A stretch of 24,145 bases of DNA from CAYLNK01 sp964384675 (GTDB lineage: Bacteria; Acidobacteriota; Thermoanaerobaculia; UBA5066), in assembly GCA_964384675.1 (NCBI GenBank), contig CAYLNK010000063.1, forward strand, positions 1-24,145, given 5' to 3'. The notes beneath the pieces were generated by a model, which had not been told where the DNA came from, made no database searches, and saw nothing but the letters and a program-made list of their open reading frames with translations. Below, piece after piece: positions 7,421-15,373 of the stretch. The translations under genes were made by a program, and so were the position numbers. How positions within the stretch are numbered: position 1 is the stretch's first letter; every line of letters begins with the position of its first letter.

Positions 7421-8440
7421 ATGCGAGAGCGGATCCTCCAGGTCCATCCCACGCGCCGCTGCAACCTGCGTTGCCGGCATTGCTACTCGGACTCCGGCCC
7501 CGGCGTCCGGGAGGAGCTTCCGCTCGACCTGCTGGAACGTGCCGTCGCCGACGCGGCGGCCGAGGGGTACGACGTCCTCTGCGTATCCGGGGGTGAGCCG
7601 TTCCTTTACGGCCACCTCCCGGCGCTCCTCGGCGCCGCGCGCCGCGCCGGGATGCGGACGACGGTCACGTCGAACGGCACGCGTTTGGCGGGAGGCCGGC
7701 TCCGCCTGGTCGCGGACCGGATCGACCTCCTGGCCCTGAGCCTGGACGGCGTTCCGGCCTCGCACGACCGGATCCGGGGCCCGGGCGCGTTCGAGGCGCT
7801 CGCGCGCGGGATCGAGGAGGCGCGCTCCGTCGGGATCCGCTTCGGCTTCATCTTCACGCTCACGCAGTTCAACCTCGACGAGCTCGAGTGGGCGATCCGC
7901 TTCGCGGCCGAGCAGGGAGCGTCCCTCTTCCAGGTGCATCCCCTGGCGGCGGAGGGGCGGGTGTGCACGGACGACGAGCTGGGGCGGTCCTTGCCCGATT
8001 CGTTCGAATGCGCGATGGCCGTCGCCGTGGCGGCCCGGGCGCGGTCCGCCGCCATCGCGCCGCCGGCGCTCCAGGTCGACGTGGCGCCGATCTCCTCGGT
8101 GGTCGACACGCTGCTCGCGTCCTGCCGTGTGTCGATCGAAGCCCCGCCTCGGAGGCTCGCCGACCTCGTGTCGCCTCTCGTGGTCGAGGCTTCGGGTCTG
8201 GTGGTCCCGCACCAGAGCGGACTCCATCGCTTCGCGCTGGGGAGCCTGTCCGAGCGCTCGCTCCGGGACCTCGGAAACGACTTCCGGGCGGGAGGCGCGA
8301 GGCGCTATGCGGCGTTCCTCGCGTCGGTGGCGGAGGGGATGGACGAGAGCGAGGCCGGAGACCCGTACTCGAGGCTCGCGGCGCGGGCGCGGCAGGAGGT
8401 CGTGGTCCGAGCGGCTCCCGATCTGGAGATGGAGGTGTGA
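7421..8440 (+). CDS. Radical SAM enzyme with degenerate SPASM/twitch-like tail
   Basis: 339 residues from ATG 7421; the frame stays open upstream, but the longer version would overlap the 105-aa gene and loses the typical MRERILQVHPTRRCNLRC opening. Cys14, Cys18 and Cys21 (CNLRCRHC) form the CxxxCxxC site for the 4Fe-4S/SAM cluster. GGEP at 57-60 binds SAM, and later strands (TTVTSNGT, LLALSLDGV, FGFIFTLTQFN) complete the partial TIM barrel. The tail has the layout of a SPASM/twitch domain (VVEASGLVVPHQSG, then FALGSLSERSLRDL), but His264 stands where a cluster-ligating Cys is usual. Only Cys182, Cys197 and Cys235 remain after the barrel. Such enzymes modify peptides or proteins by radical chemistry. 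No strong ribosome site is seen, so translation is probably coupled to the preceding gene. Confidence 0.92.
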   Translation: MRERILQVHPTRRCNLRCRHCYSDSGPGVREELPLDLLERAVADAAAEGYDVLCVSGGEPFLYGHLPALLGAARRAGMRTTVTSNGTRLAGGRLRLVADRIDLLALSLDGVPASHDRIRGPGAFEALARGIEEARSVGIRFGFIFTLTQFNLDELEWAIRFAAEQGASLFQVHPLAAEGRVCTDDELGRSLPDSFECAMAVAVAARARSAAIAPPALQVDVAPISSVVDTLLASCRVSIEAPPRRLADLVSPLVVEASGLVVPHQSGLHRFALGSLSERSLRDLGNDFRAGGARRYAAFLASVAEGMDESEAGDPYSRLAARARQEVVVRAAPDLEMEV

Positions 8441-8542
8441 CGCCAGCAACCAGACCTGCGTCGAGTCCGCCTGCCGAATGGACAGCTTGGACAACGAGGA
8501 TCAGCCGTCGAGGCGACCTCTCGAACCACAGGAGATACACCG

Positions 8543-9982
8543 ATGCCACTCGTTTCCGACCCGTCTCCAGGAGCGGTCCTGGATCCGCCTCCCGCCCCGA
8601 TCAATGAGGATCCGGGCCCGATCACGGCGCCGGTGAGCGGTACGCTCGTCCCGGCTTCCGATCCCGTTCCGGTACGTTGGGTGTTTGCCCTGGCGAGCCT
8701 CGTGTGTCTCGCGGCCGTCGTGACCGTCATCTACGACGTCCTTCGGCCACAGCCTCTGAACAGGGCCCAATACGGCTTCGTCGCCGCGCTCCTCTGCTTC
8801 GCCCTGTCGACGATCGCCGGGCTCCTCTTTGCCTCGAAGGTCAACTTCGAGGCCACGCTCGGCTTCTTCACGGCGTCCATCGTCGGGCCGGCCGCGCTGT
8901 GGCTCGTCGCGCTGCTCGTCTTCGTCAAGGTCGTGCCTCCTCCTGATATCGGCATCTCCCCGCTGGCGCTGCAACGTCTCGAGAGCTTCGCTCGAGAGCT
9001 GGATTCGAGCACCGGCTGGTCGTCGTTCGAGGACTGGAAGACGGAGCTCGGACCGCTTCGGACGGTCCTCGAGGGCGAGGAGGAGAGCAACATCAAGCAC
9101 CTGCTGAACGCCAGCTTCATCACGGGTGCCGGCCAACGGAAGCTCCGGGAGCCCTCGATCGAGACGCTCTTCGTCTTTCCGAAGAACCCGGACTCCGGTA
9201 CCCGGCGCGCGGTGAAGTTCCAGCGCATCACGGGCAACGCGAAGACGGGTCGTGAGGCGGTGTACCTGACCGCCAGTCCCACGGGCATGGACGGCTCCGT
9301 TCAGAGCTACTTCTTTGCCTTGAGCCCCGGAGGCAGCCTCCTCGAGCCCCGGGCGCTCACGAACGCCGCCGATTGGTACGGCGTCGGTGCCGGTATGTTC
9401 GACGGGATCCTGGTCGCGTTCTACCAGGACAAGGGCGCTCTGCCGGGTGACTGGCTCCAGGTCCAGACACCCAAGTACGTCGAAGCCGAGGACCGCGCGA
9501 ACGTGGTGCTCGGCCTGACCGCGGCCTCCTCGCTGGCGACCACGAAGGAGGCGTTCTGGGAGATGCGCTCCGCGACGTTTGCGGCCCAGGGGCTCATCCC
9601 GCTGCTTTTCCAGCACCGCGAGGACGGGAATGGCCTTCTGGGCGGCAAGGGATTCAGCAGAGGCTTCGCCCGGTGGCTCACCGACCTCGACCTCGTCGCA
9701 GTGGGAAGTAGTGGCGGAGCGTCAGATTCGTGGCGGCAGGCACGTGCGTTCCTCGGTCAGGTGCGCTCGAGCCTGTACCACGGGCTGCCGGCCGGCGGCT
9801 GCGCAGGGATCCTCGAGGCGACCGCGTATCCCAGGCACATCACCCACAAGTTCGAGGGGCAGGTGAATCCAGTGCTGCTGACGTTCCTCTGGGGAACGCC
9901 CCAGCCGGAGCCGAGCCCGTCCGCCGGAGCGGAGCCGTCCGCTGCTCCAGCACAGGCGGCTCCATCGACGGCCGTTCAGTAA
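8543..9982 (+). CDS. Unknown 479-aa membrane protein with large soluble domain
   Basis: ATG 8543 follows a GGAGAT site. A Pro-rich N-terminal 45 residues precedes three membrane helices (about 46-66, 78-97, 105-130). About 340 residues of soluble domain follow: LDSSTGWSSFEDWKTELG, then FQRITGNAKTG, YFFALSPGGSLLEPRAL and ADWYGVGAGMFDGILVAFYQ. A low-complexity tail rich in Ala, Pro, Ser and Glu begins near 450. An odd number of helices puts the N-terminus and the large domain on opposite sides of the membrane. I see no catalytic motif and cannot name a family. It lies 102 bp after the radical SAM gene and 32 bp before the 122-aa gene, probably in the same operon; a membrane sensor, anchor or exporter partner is possible. 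Confidence 0.85.
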   Translation: MPLVSDPSPGAVLDPPPAPINEDPGPITAPVSGTLVPASDPVPVRWVFALASLVCLAAVVTVIYDVLRPQPLNRAQYGFVAALLCFALSTIAGLLFASKVNFEATLGFFTASIVGPAALWLVALLVFVKVVPPPDIGISPLALQRLESFARELDSSTGWSSFEDWKTELGPLRTVLEGEEESNIKHLLNASFITGAGQRKLREPSIETLFVFPKNPDSGTRRAVKFQRITGNAKTGREAVYLTASPTGMDGSVQSYFFALSPGGSLLEPRALTNAADWYGVGAGMFDGILVAFYQDKGALPGDWLQVQTPKYVEAEDRANVVLGLTAASSLATTKEAFWEMRSATFAAQGLIPLLFQHREDGNGLLGGKGFSRGFARWLTDLDLVAVGSSGGASDSWRQARAFLGQVRSSLYHGLPAGGCAGILEATAYPRHITHKFEGQVNPVLLTFLWGTPQPEPSPSAGAEPSAAPAQAAPSTAVQ

Positions 9983-10014
9983 CAAGCGGCGAAAGGAAGA
10001 GTGAGGAGAAGAAC

Positions 10015-10383
10015 ATGTCACACGTCTGTCGACGCATCGAGCTCGGCCGGGTCGGCTCCATCACGGAGACGATGATCAAGTGGGAGGGCAGCCCGATCCC
10101 CGTCCCGTACATGTACTTCCGGACGTCGTCGATCCGGGTGTACGCGGACATCTGCGCACCGGATGATCTGCTCAACTCGTTCTGGAACGACATCGTGTCG
10201 TGCGCGGGAGTGGCCGCCGGCGTGGCCACGCTGGCGGCGATCGTGGCGGGTCCTGAGGCGGCCCTGCCGGCGTTCCGCGCCAGCTTCGACGCCTGCCTCT
10301 CCGGCAAGGTAGGGGACCGCCTGGGCGAGATCCAGATCGCGTTGAGCGCGCAGCAGGAGCCGAACGAGGACTGGCACCGGTAG
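10015..10383 (+). CDS. Small protein with Cys-flanked hydrophobic segment
   Basis: 122 residues from ATG 10015, preceded by GTGAGGAG. The N-terminal half is polar and strand-like (WEGSPIPVPYMYFRTSS). The C-terminal half holds a hydrophobic Ala/Val-rich segment, GVAAGVATLAAIVAG, bracketed by Cys63 and Cys94, with two more cysteines at 5 and 47. The hydrophobic run is long enough to insert into a membrane or form a helical hairpin, and Cys63/Cys94 are placed to pair. It is the last gene of the plus-strand operon. Similar small Ala-rich Cys-bracketed proteins exist in bacteria without known function. A toxin, effector or peptidase substrate are possibilities only. Confidence 0.8.
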   Translation: MSHVCRRIELGRVGSITETMIKWEGSPIPVPYMYFRTSSIRVYADICAPDDLLNSFWNDIVSCAGVAAGVATLAAIVAGPEAALPAFRASFDACLSGKVGDRLGEIQIALSAQQEPNEDWHR

Positions 10384-10473
10384 CGTTCGGTCGGTGACGG
10401 GACGAGGACCTGCCGCCGGCGAGTCGCGCGCCGCTGCTACGATCTCCCTCAGCGACGGAGATTCACGGAGCGG

Positions 10474-11386
10474 ATGAACCCCAGCTCACCTCGCTGGCAG
10501 CAGGTCCAGGTCTCCGGCTTCACCTGGGAAGCCGAAGACCTGGACTTCGTCCGCGACGGCCTCGACGACTTCGAGCCGTACCGCGTCGGGTCGAACGAGG
10601 AGCTCCTCGGATCGCGCCGCATCCTCCGCGTGGGCGACTACGACCTGGAGCGCGTCCAGCGGGAGGGGCCCGACCTTCGGGATCGCGCGGGCGAGCACCG
10701 TGCCACGAAGACGCGGCGGCGCATCCGGATCTACGCCGTCCCGTCCGGTGGTCTCCTCACGCGCGACCGCCCCAGTGCGCGGCGCGCCGCGAGCTCCAGC
10801 TCCTTCCAGAACGTCGAGGACCCCGGATCCTGCGCACCGTCGAGTACACCGAGCACGAACTCGGCCCGGGCATCCTCATCGACCACGTCGACACCGAGGT
10901 GCGCCGCGATCACCTCCAGAAGACACGCGGCAAGGACCTCACCGTCGACCTGCGGCTCTACGTCGTCCGGTCCATCGCCGAGGCGCTCCGCAACGCGCAC
11001 GAGAAGCGGCCCCGGAGCACGTTGCCGCGCCGTCCGCCGTGAGGAGGGCGGAAGGCGGTGACCGCCGGTGCGGCCCCGGGTCCCGACTAGGCGATGCAAG
11101 CCACCGAAGTGCCGGAGGGCGTCAGCCCCGACGCGAACCTCGCGCAGATCGCCGCGCCGAAGGCCTACGACAAGGTCACCACTGCCACGACCGAGCCGAG
11201 GGGCGTTGCGTGCTCCTCGGCGTGGACGAGAGCGTCGCGCGCTCCGCGTGGCGCAGCCAGACGGAGATCGGCGAGGCGCTCACGGGCTGGCGACAGCGAT
11301 CGGCCAGGCGCGCGACCGGTGGGCGCGGATACCGAACGTCACGCGCCTCCGGGGGGGACCCCTTCTCCCGGCTCGGCCGGCAATAG
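10474..11386 (+). pseudogene. Decayed PglW-like NERD/Ser-Thr kinase remnant (BREX-type)
   Basis: Family-like segments lie in order but in different frames. From 10474: VQVSGFTWEAEDLDFVRDGL and DDFEPYRVGSNEELLG, like the start of NERD-kinase proteins of the PglW type. Directly after comes ILRVGDYDLERVQREGPD and KTRRRIRIYAVPSG, like the kinase start, so most of a NERD domain (about 200 residues) seems deleted. The frame then breaks twice within about 20 bp: ELQLL near 10790, QNVEDPG, then from 10827 ILRTVEYTEHELGPGILI and DLRLYVVRSIAEALRNAHEK in a third frame, ending at TGA 11040-11042. A last piece (EVPEGVSPDANLAQIAAP) lies at about 11103-11156. The catalytic loop and helicase part are missing. 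In BREX/Pgl systems PglW is a kinase partner of phage defence; this copy cannot be functional. Family call is from memory of the motifs. Confidence 0.6.
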
Positions 11387-11440
11387 AACGAGCCTCGCGA
11401 CCGTCGGAAGTCCCCGGTCGGCGCGTCGACAGGTGTCGTC

Positions 11441-14434
11441 CTAGGGCTCGGACAGGACCCGCAGCAGGCTCGCGAGCTGCGTTCCCCAGCCGATCGGATC
11501 AGGCTTCATGAGCCTCCCGACGCCCCCGGGGACCTTCTCCAGCAGGTAGACCAGCGCGTGACACTGCTGCTCCCGGAACGGAATCTGGCCGATGCTCTCG
11601 GGCAGGTCACCCCGTCGTGCGTCATCGAGGGCGGCATCGATCATCTCTTCGGTCGTGGTCGGCGGGGAGCTGGACGGGGATCGCGCGGTGACGAGGAACG
11701 CGAAGCAGCGGAACCGCCCGGGGCGCTCCAGGAAGAGAGTCCTCAGATACTCCCCGAAGCTCCGCGGGATCAGGCGCTCCCTGGACCATCGGTCGGGGTC
11801 CGGATACGGATTGCCGCGATGGTCGATCCTCTCGAGCCTGGTCAAGAGCGCGAACCCGTCCTCGGCGACCTGGAAGATGCCGTTCTCGTGGTAGCCCAGG
11901 CGCGCCAACGCTGATCGAAGGCGGGCGAGAACGCTCGAGAGGGGAGCGCCCACCGTGCCGAGTTTCTGGCGATCGATCGTGTCGTAGGAAGACCAGGGCA
12001 AGGGCGGCAGCTCGAACATCGGGAACGTCTCGACCGTCGCAGCCACCGTGACTTCCTGGGTCACGGCGCCCGTGGCTCCGCTTCCGACGATCTCCTTCAG
12101 CCCCTGGGCCACGAAGCTCTCGGCGAAAGCATCGGCCGCGATGGCGTCCCGCCGGGGGTCGGAATGCGTCGGGAAGAGAGCGTCGAGGGCGAGGCCCGCC
12201 GCACGGCGAACCACCTCTTCCTCGTCGTTCAGGCCCTTCATCAGACGGGCGTGATCCTCGGGTGAGGCACGACCGAGCTTGGCCAGGATCACGAAGGCAG
12301 CCGCCCGTGACTCTTCCCCTTTGCTCTCGAGCAGCTGGTCCACGTGGACGAGGGCCCTCTCGTCGATTCGGTGGGCCCGGAGCACGATGCCCAGGGCGGC
12401 GCTGGCACACGGCCCACAGTCGGTTCGGTGCAGGTTCGGGAGCAGCTCGTACCAGATGGCATCGGCTCCCTCCTCCAGGGCGGAGGTGTCCCCGCGGATC
12501 AGCCAGCGATCCAGGTCGGCCGGGCGACGATCCGTCGGGCTGAGCACGAAGAGGGTGGCGGCCCCGTCGTCCTCGTCCGGGTCGGCTGCGGCAGCCAGCC
12601 AGCGCCGGATCGCGGGTGCAGCGGCCGCTGCAGCCGCTCCCGAACGGCGCAGAGCACGGAAGGCCATCGACCGGACGTCGTCCTCGGTTTCGCGCTCGAT
12701 GAGGTCCCCGATGGCGGCGGCCTCGGACGGCTCGAGGTCTGGACCGAGCTGCTGAAGCGCGGCGTGGCGCACCTCGTCGTCAGGATCTCGGAGCGCCTGG
12801 ACGAAGGCGTTTGGCTCACCCGGCCGTCTTCCCGCCCTGGCGGGAAGGAAGTACAACGCCGCCTGTCTGATGGAAGCGAGCGGCGCGGTCGCGGCGAGGA
12901 CGCGCATAGCTTCCTCGGCGGCGGGACCCATCCTCGACGTCGCCTCGACGACGGCGTACTCCCCGTCCTTCGACGTACTCGCCAGCAGGGCCGCCGTGAG
13001 ATCGGGGAGGAGAGCCACACCTTCCTCCCGCAGGTCGCCGATGGCCGGAGCCACGCTCTCGAGGGTGGCCGGCCCTAGCCGCGACCGGAGCACGTCCCGG
13101 GCCGTCTCCGGATCGGTGACCTTGACGATGGTCTTCAGTACGTCCCCCAGGAGGTCCTCCTGCGCGGTCGCCGCGAGGCGCCGGAGGACCTCGTTGCTCG
13201 TGTACGCACATCGACCGAAGGCCTCCACCGCGCTCAGCGCCCTCCTCGAGAGCTCGTCGTCCTCGGTCGAGATCAGGGGCAGCAGTTCCGGCAGGAGCTC
13301 GAAGGCTCGTTCTCCGAGGGCCGCCACACCGAGCGCCGCCGAGACTCTGTCTTCACGATCGCCGAGCCGGAGCGCTCGCCCGAGCAAAGGGATGATCTCG
13401 GGCGCCGCGTGCTCGAGCGCCGGATCGCCCCGGCGCTTCTCCATCGCGTACACCATGTTCCTCAGGAGATAGGGTTTGATCAGCGCCATGGGCGCCTGGC
13501 GGAGAGCGGCGGAGTACGTCGCCAGGATCACACCCGTACCCTGCGCGTAGGCTTCCAGGATTGCGTTCTCGGCGCGGCTCCTGTCCAACGTCGACTCTGG
13601 ATCCCCGAGACGACGCACGATCTCCGTGGCCAGGGAGGGACAGCCCCAGGCCGCCTCGGTCGCCTTCGAGCTGATCCCGGAGTCCTGGCTCGACAGGAGG
13701 GAGGTCAGGGTCCGGCAGGCATCGCCGTCCTCGAGTCGAATCTCCAGCGCCGCCGCGGCTGCCCAGAGTCGAAGCCCGTCGTCACCGGTACGGCAGAGAT
13801 CCGCCAGCACGGGCAAGGACCCGGATCCGCACTTGACGAAGAGGCCCCGGGCGGCCTCGCGGAGCGAGTCGTCGTCATCGCGGCGCACGGCCCCGGCCAC
13901 CGCCGGCGCCGCGTCACAGCCGAGGGAGTGGAAGGCCACCGTGGCGTAGTCCGAGACCCGGATCCGCCTTCGTTCCCCTGCAGCCACGCCCCAGCGTTCC
14001 ATCTCGGGAGGTGGGCGCGTTTCGGGAACCGCCTCGTCGTCGATTCTCGTCAGGAGCCGGGCCAGGACCGGAACGCTGGCGCGGCCGAGCCTCGCGAGGG
14101 TCAGCGTGGCGTGCTCGCGGACGCTGGCCTCGTCGTCGCGAAGGCACCGGGAGATGCGTCGGGCGTCGGCAGGCGAGGCCCGCGACGCCTCTCCGAGGGC
14201 TCTCAGGGCGACGACTCGAACCGCCGCCCTCCGGTCCGAGAGAGCTCGGAGGAGAGCGTCGACCTCACAACGCTTGCGAGGGACCCGGACTCCCGCGGCG
14301 GCGATGCGGTGCGCCTCGCCACCGCCCGCCTGGATGGCCCCGATCCACTTTTCGACCGGCGTCGTTCCCGAGCAGTCTGTGGCTGGCGTGATGGAGCCGG
14401 CGACGGCCGCCGCCGCGACGAGGAGAGCCCACAC
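11441..14434 (-). CDS. Large exported HEAT-repeat protein with distinct C-terminal domain
   Basis: 997 residues from a GTG start, 6 bp after the stop of the upstream membrane-protein gene, so translationally coupled. A short signal or anchor covers about 1-17 (WALLVAAAAVAGS). Residues 45-770 are tandem HEAT-like helical pairs, for example ALSDRRAAVRVVALRALGEA, EASVREHATLTLARLG and DPDDEVRHAALQQLG. Residues about 800-997 differ: FELPPLPWSSYDTIDRQ, ARLGYHENGIFQVAEDGFAL and LTRLERIDHRGNPYPDPDRW. I recall this GY...GFALLTRLERI pattern as a separate C-terminal domain in other exported bacterial proteins, of unknown role. HEAT arrays are protein-binding scaffolds; the partner may be the four-helix membrane protein next to it. 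No enzymatic motif seen. Confidence 0.9.
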   Translation of the reverse strand: MWALLVAAAAVAGSITPATDCSGTTPVEKWIGAIQAGGGEAHRIAAAGVRVPRKRCEVDALLRALSDRRAAVRVVALRALGEASRASPADARRISRCLRDDEASVREHATLTLARLGRASVPVLARLLTRIDDEAVPETRPPPEMERWGVAAGERRRIRVSDYATVAFHSLGCDAAPAVAGAVRRDDDDSLREAARGLFVKCGSGSLPVLADLCRTGDDGLRLWAAAAALEIRLEDGDACRTLTSLLSSQDSGISSKATEAAWGCPSLATEIVRRLGDPESTLDRSRAENAILEAYAQGTGVILATYSAALRQAPMALIKPYLLRNMVYAMEKRRGDPALEHAAPEIIPLLGRALRLGDREDRVSAALGVAALGERAFELLPELLPLISTEDDELSRRALSAVEAFGRCAYTSNEVLRRLAATAQEDLLGDVLKTIVKVTDPETARDVLRSRLGPATLESVAPAIGDLREEGVALLPDLTAALLASTSKDGEYAVVEATSRMGPAAEEAMRVLAATAPLASIRQAALYFLPARAGRRPGEPNAFVQALRDPDDEVRHAALQQLGPDLEPSEAAAIGDLIERETEDDVRSMAFRALRRSGAAAAAAAPAIRRWLAAAADPDEDDGAATLFVLSPTDRRPADLDRWLIRGDTSALEEGADAIWYELLPNLHRTDCGPCASAALGIVLRAHRIDERALVHVDQLLESKGEESRAAAFVILAKLGRASPEDHARLMKGLNDEEEVVRRAAGLALDALFPTHSDPRRDAIAADAFAESFVAQGLKEIVGSGATGAVTQEVTVAATVETFPMFELPPLPWSSYDTIDRQKLGTVGAPLSSVLARLRSALARLGYHENGIFQVAEDGFALLTRLERIDHRGNPYPDPDRWSRERLIPRSFGEYLRTLFLERPGRFRCFAFLVTARSPSSSPPTTTEEMIDAALDDARRGDLPESIGQIPFREQQCHALVYLLEKVPGGVGRLMKPDPIGWGTQLASLLRVLSEP

Positions 14435-14440
14435 GTCCGG

Positions 14441-14893
14441 TCACTTCGCGGGCTCTTGCGCCGCGAACAGCACACCGATCGCTGCGACGACCAGGCCCTG
14501 GATCGGCGTCAGCCAGTAGTTCGAGATGACGAAGAGCCCCGGGGGTGTCGCCGCGGCAGCGAAGGGCTCGAGCAGGATCGTGATGGTCAGGATCGAGAGA
14601 TACGCGATCGAGAGGGCCTGAGACATCTTGAAGAAGGGCGCCTTGACCTGGCGTCCCTCGCCCGGCTGGACGAGGGCGTCCGCGCCGATCACGCCGAGCA
14701 TGAGAGCCAGACTGGGCACGACGGTCGGCACGAACCATGACCAGAGTTCCTGGAGGGAGCCCTGGAGCGTCTTCCTCAAGATCGACTCGAGGACGAGGAT
14801 GACGAACAGGAAGCCGCTCCCGGCGAACCAGATCCAGGCCAGGCGGTTGCGGCACTGCTCGAGCGGGAGGGTCGGTGCTGCCTCGTAGCCCAT
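14441..14893 (-). CDS. Four-helix inner-membrane protein of unknown function
   Basis: 150 residues from ATG 14893, with a GGAG site upstream. Four predicted membrane helices at about 19-38 (AWIWFAGSGFLFVILVLESI), 52-73, 92-112 (QALSIAYLSILTITILLEPF) and 125-145. Loops are short, with a polar stretch PGEGRQVKAPFFK between helices 2 and 3. No transport or enzyme motif is visible. It is the middle gene of a three-gene minus-strand operon: 13 bp after the 92-aa gene and 6 bp before the HEAT gene. This suggests that the three products work together, perhaps as a membrane anchor plus scaffold. Confidence 0.87.
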   Translation of the reverse strand: MGYEAAPTLPLEQCRNRLAWIWFAGSGFLFVILVLESILRKTLQGSLQELWSWFVPTVVPSLALMLGVIGADALVQPGEGRQVKAPFFKMSQALSIAYLSILTITILLEPFAAAATPPGLFVISNYWLTPIQGLVVAAIGVLFAAQEPAK

Positions 14894-14906
14894 CGCCGTT
14901 CTCCGC

Positions 14907-15185
14907 CTACTGCACGTCGGCCCAGTGCGAGACCGCGGTCCGCCGGGTCCCCGACGTGTTCTCGGCGGTCACGACGACCTCGTGCGTCATGCCCGCACCC
15001 GCGGTTCCCATCGTCACGAACGTGACGCTGTAGCTCGCCGTGTCCGGGGGGAGAGTCACGTTGGCGGCGACGGCGCCGTCGAACGTCGTCTCCACACGCC
15101 GGAGCGCCTCGTCGGCCTCGGCGACCACCTGTACGGAAATGTCGTTTCCGATGATGGCTCTACTGTTGGCTATGCTGAAGTTCAC
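14907..15185 (-). CDS. Small beta-rich 92-aa protein, first gene of the HEAT operon
   Basis: The frame is open further upstream, but a strong site AAGGAGG at proper distance fixes a GTG start at 15185 (protein MNFSIANSRAIIGNDISV...). It has alternating hydrophobic residues typical of beta strands (DISVQVVAEADEALRRVE, YSVTFVTMGTAGAGMTHEVV) and ends TAVSHWADVQ. No signal peptide, no cysteine. A single beta-sandwich or ferredoxin-like fold would fit the size. It opens the minus-strand operon with the four-helix and HEAT genes. Function unknown. Confidence 0.8.
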   Translation of the reverse strand: MNFSIANSRAIIGNDISVQVVAEADEALRRVETTFDGAVAANVTLPPDTASYSVTFVTMGTAGAGMTHEVVVTAENTSGTRRTAVSHWADVQ

Positions 15186-15373
15186 GAGCTCCTCCTTCAG
15201 ACGGAAGGGACGGACATCGCTGCGTCTTTTCCTACGGCTCCCGGCTGCTCTATGAATGAGTCCCCGAAGCGGGGGAAAACTGGCCCCTGCCGTGCGCGAC
15301 CCTCCACAGCCGGCCATGGCAGGGGGCCAGATCTCGTCTCGAGATCGGACAGGCTGTATGAAGGGAGGCATGC
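15186..15373. promoter_or_regulatory. Divergent promoter spacer with three inverted repeats
   Basis: 188 bp between the divergent starts at 15185 (minus) and 15374 (plus). It contains TCCCCGAAGCGGGGGA (15261-15276); TGGCCCCTGCC (15281-15291) paired with GGCAGGGGGCCA (15318-15329, one bulged G); and a perfect 7-bp palindrome GATCTCG-TCT-CGAGATC (15330-15346), about 28 bp before the plus-strand ATG. The last could be an operator. The plus-strand gene has a GGGAGG site just before its ATG. No clear -10/-35 pair can be read. Confidence 0.45.

Noticed and set aside
10474..11386. Functional BREX kinase or intact BREX locus
   Set aside because: Several frameshifts, a stop and missing domains; no other BREX gene is seen in the window.
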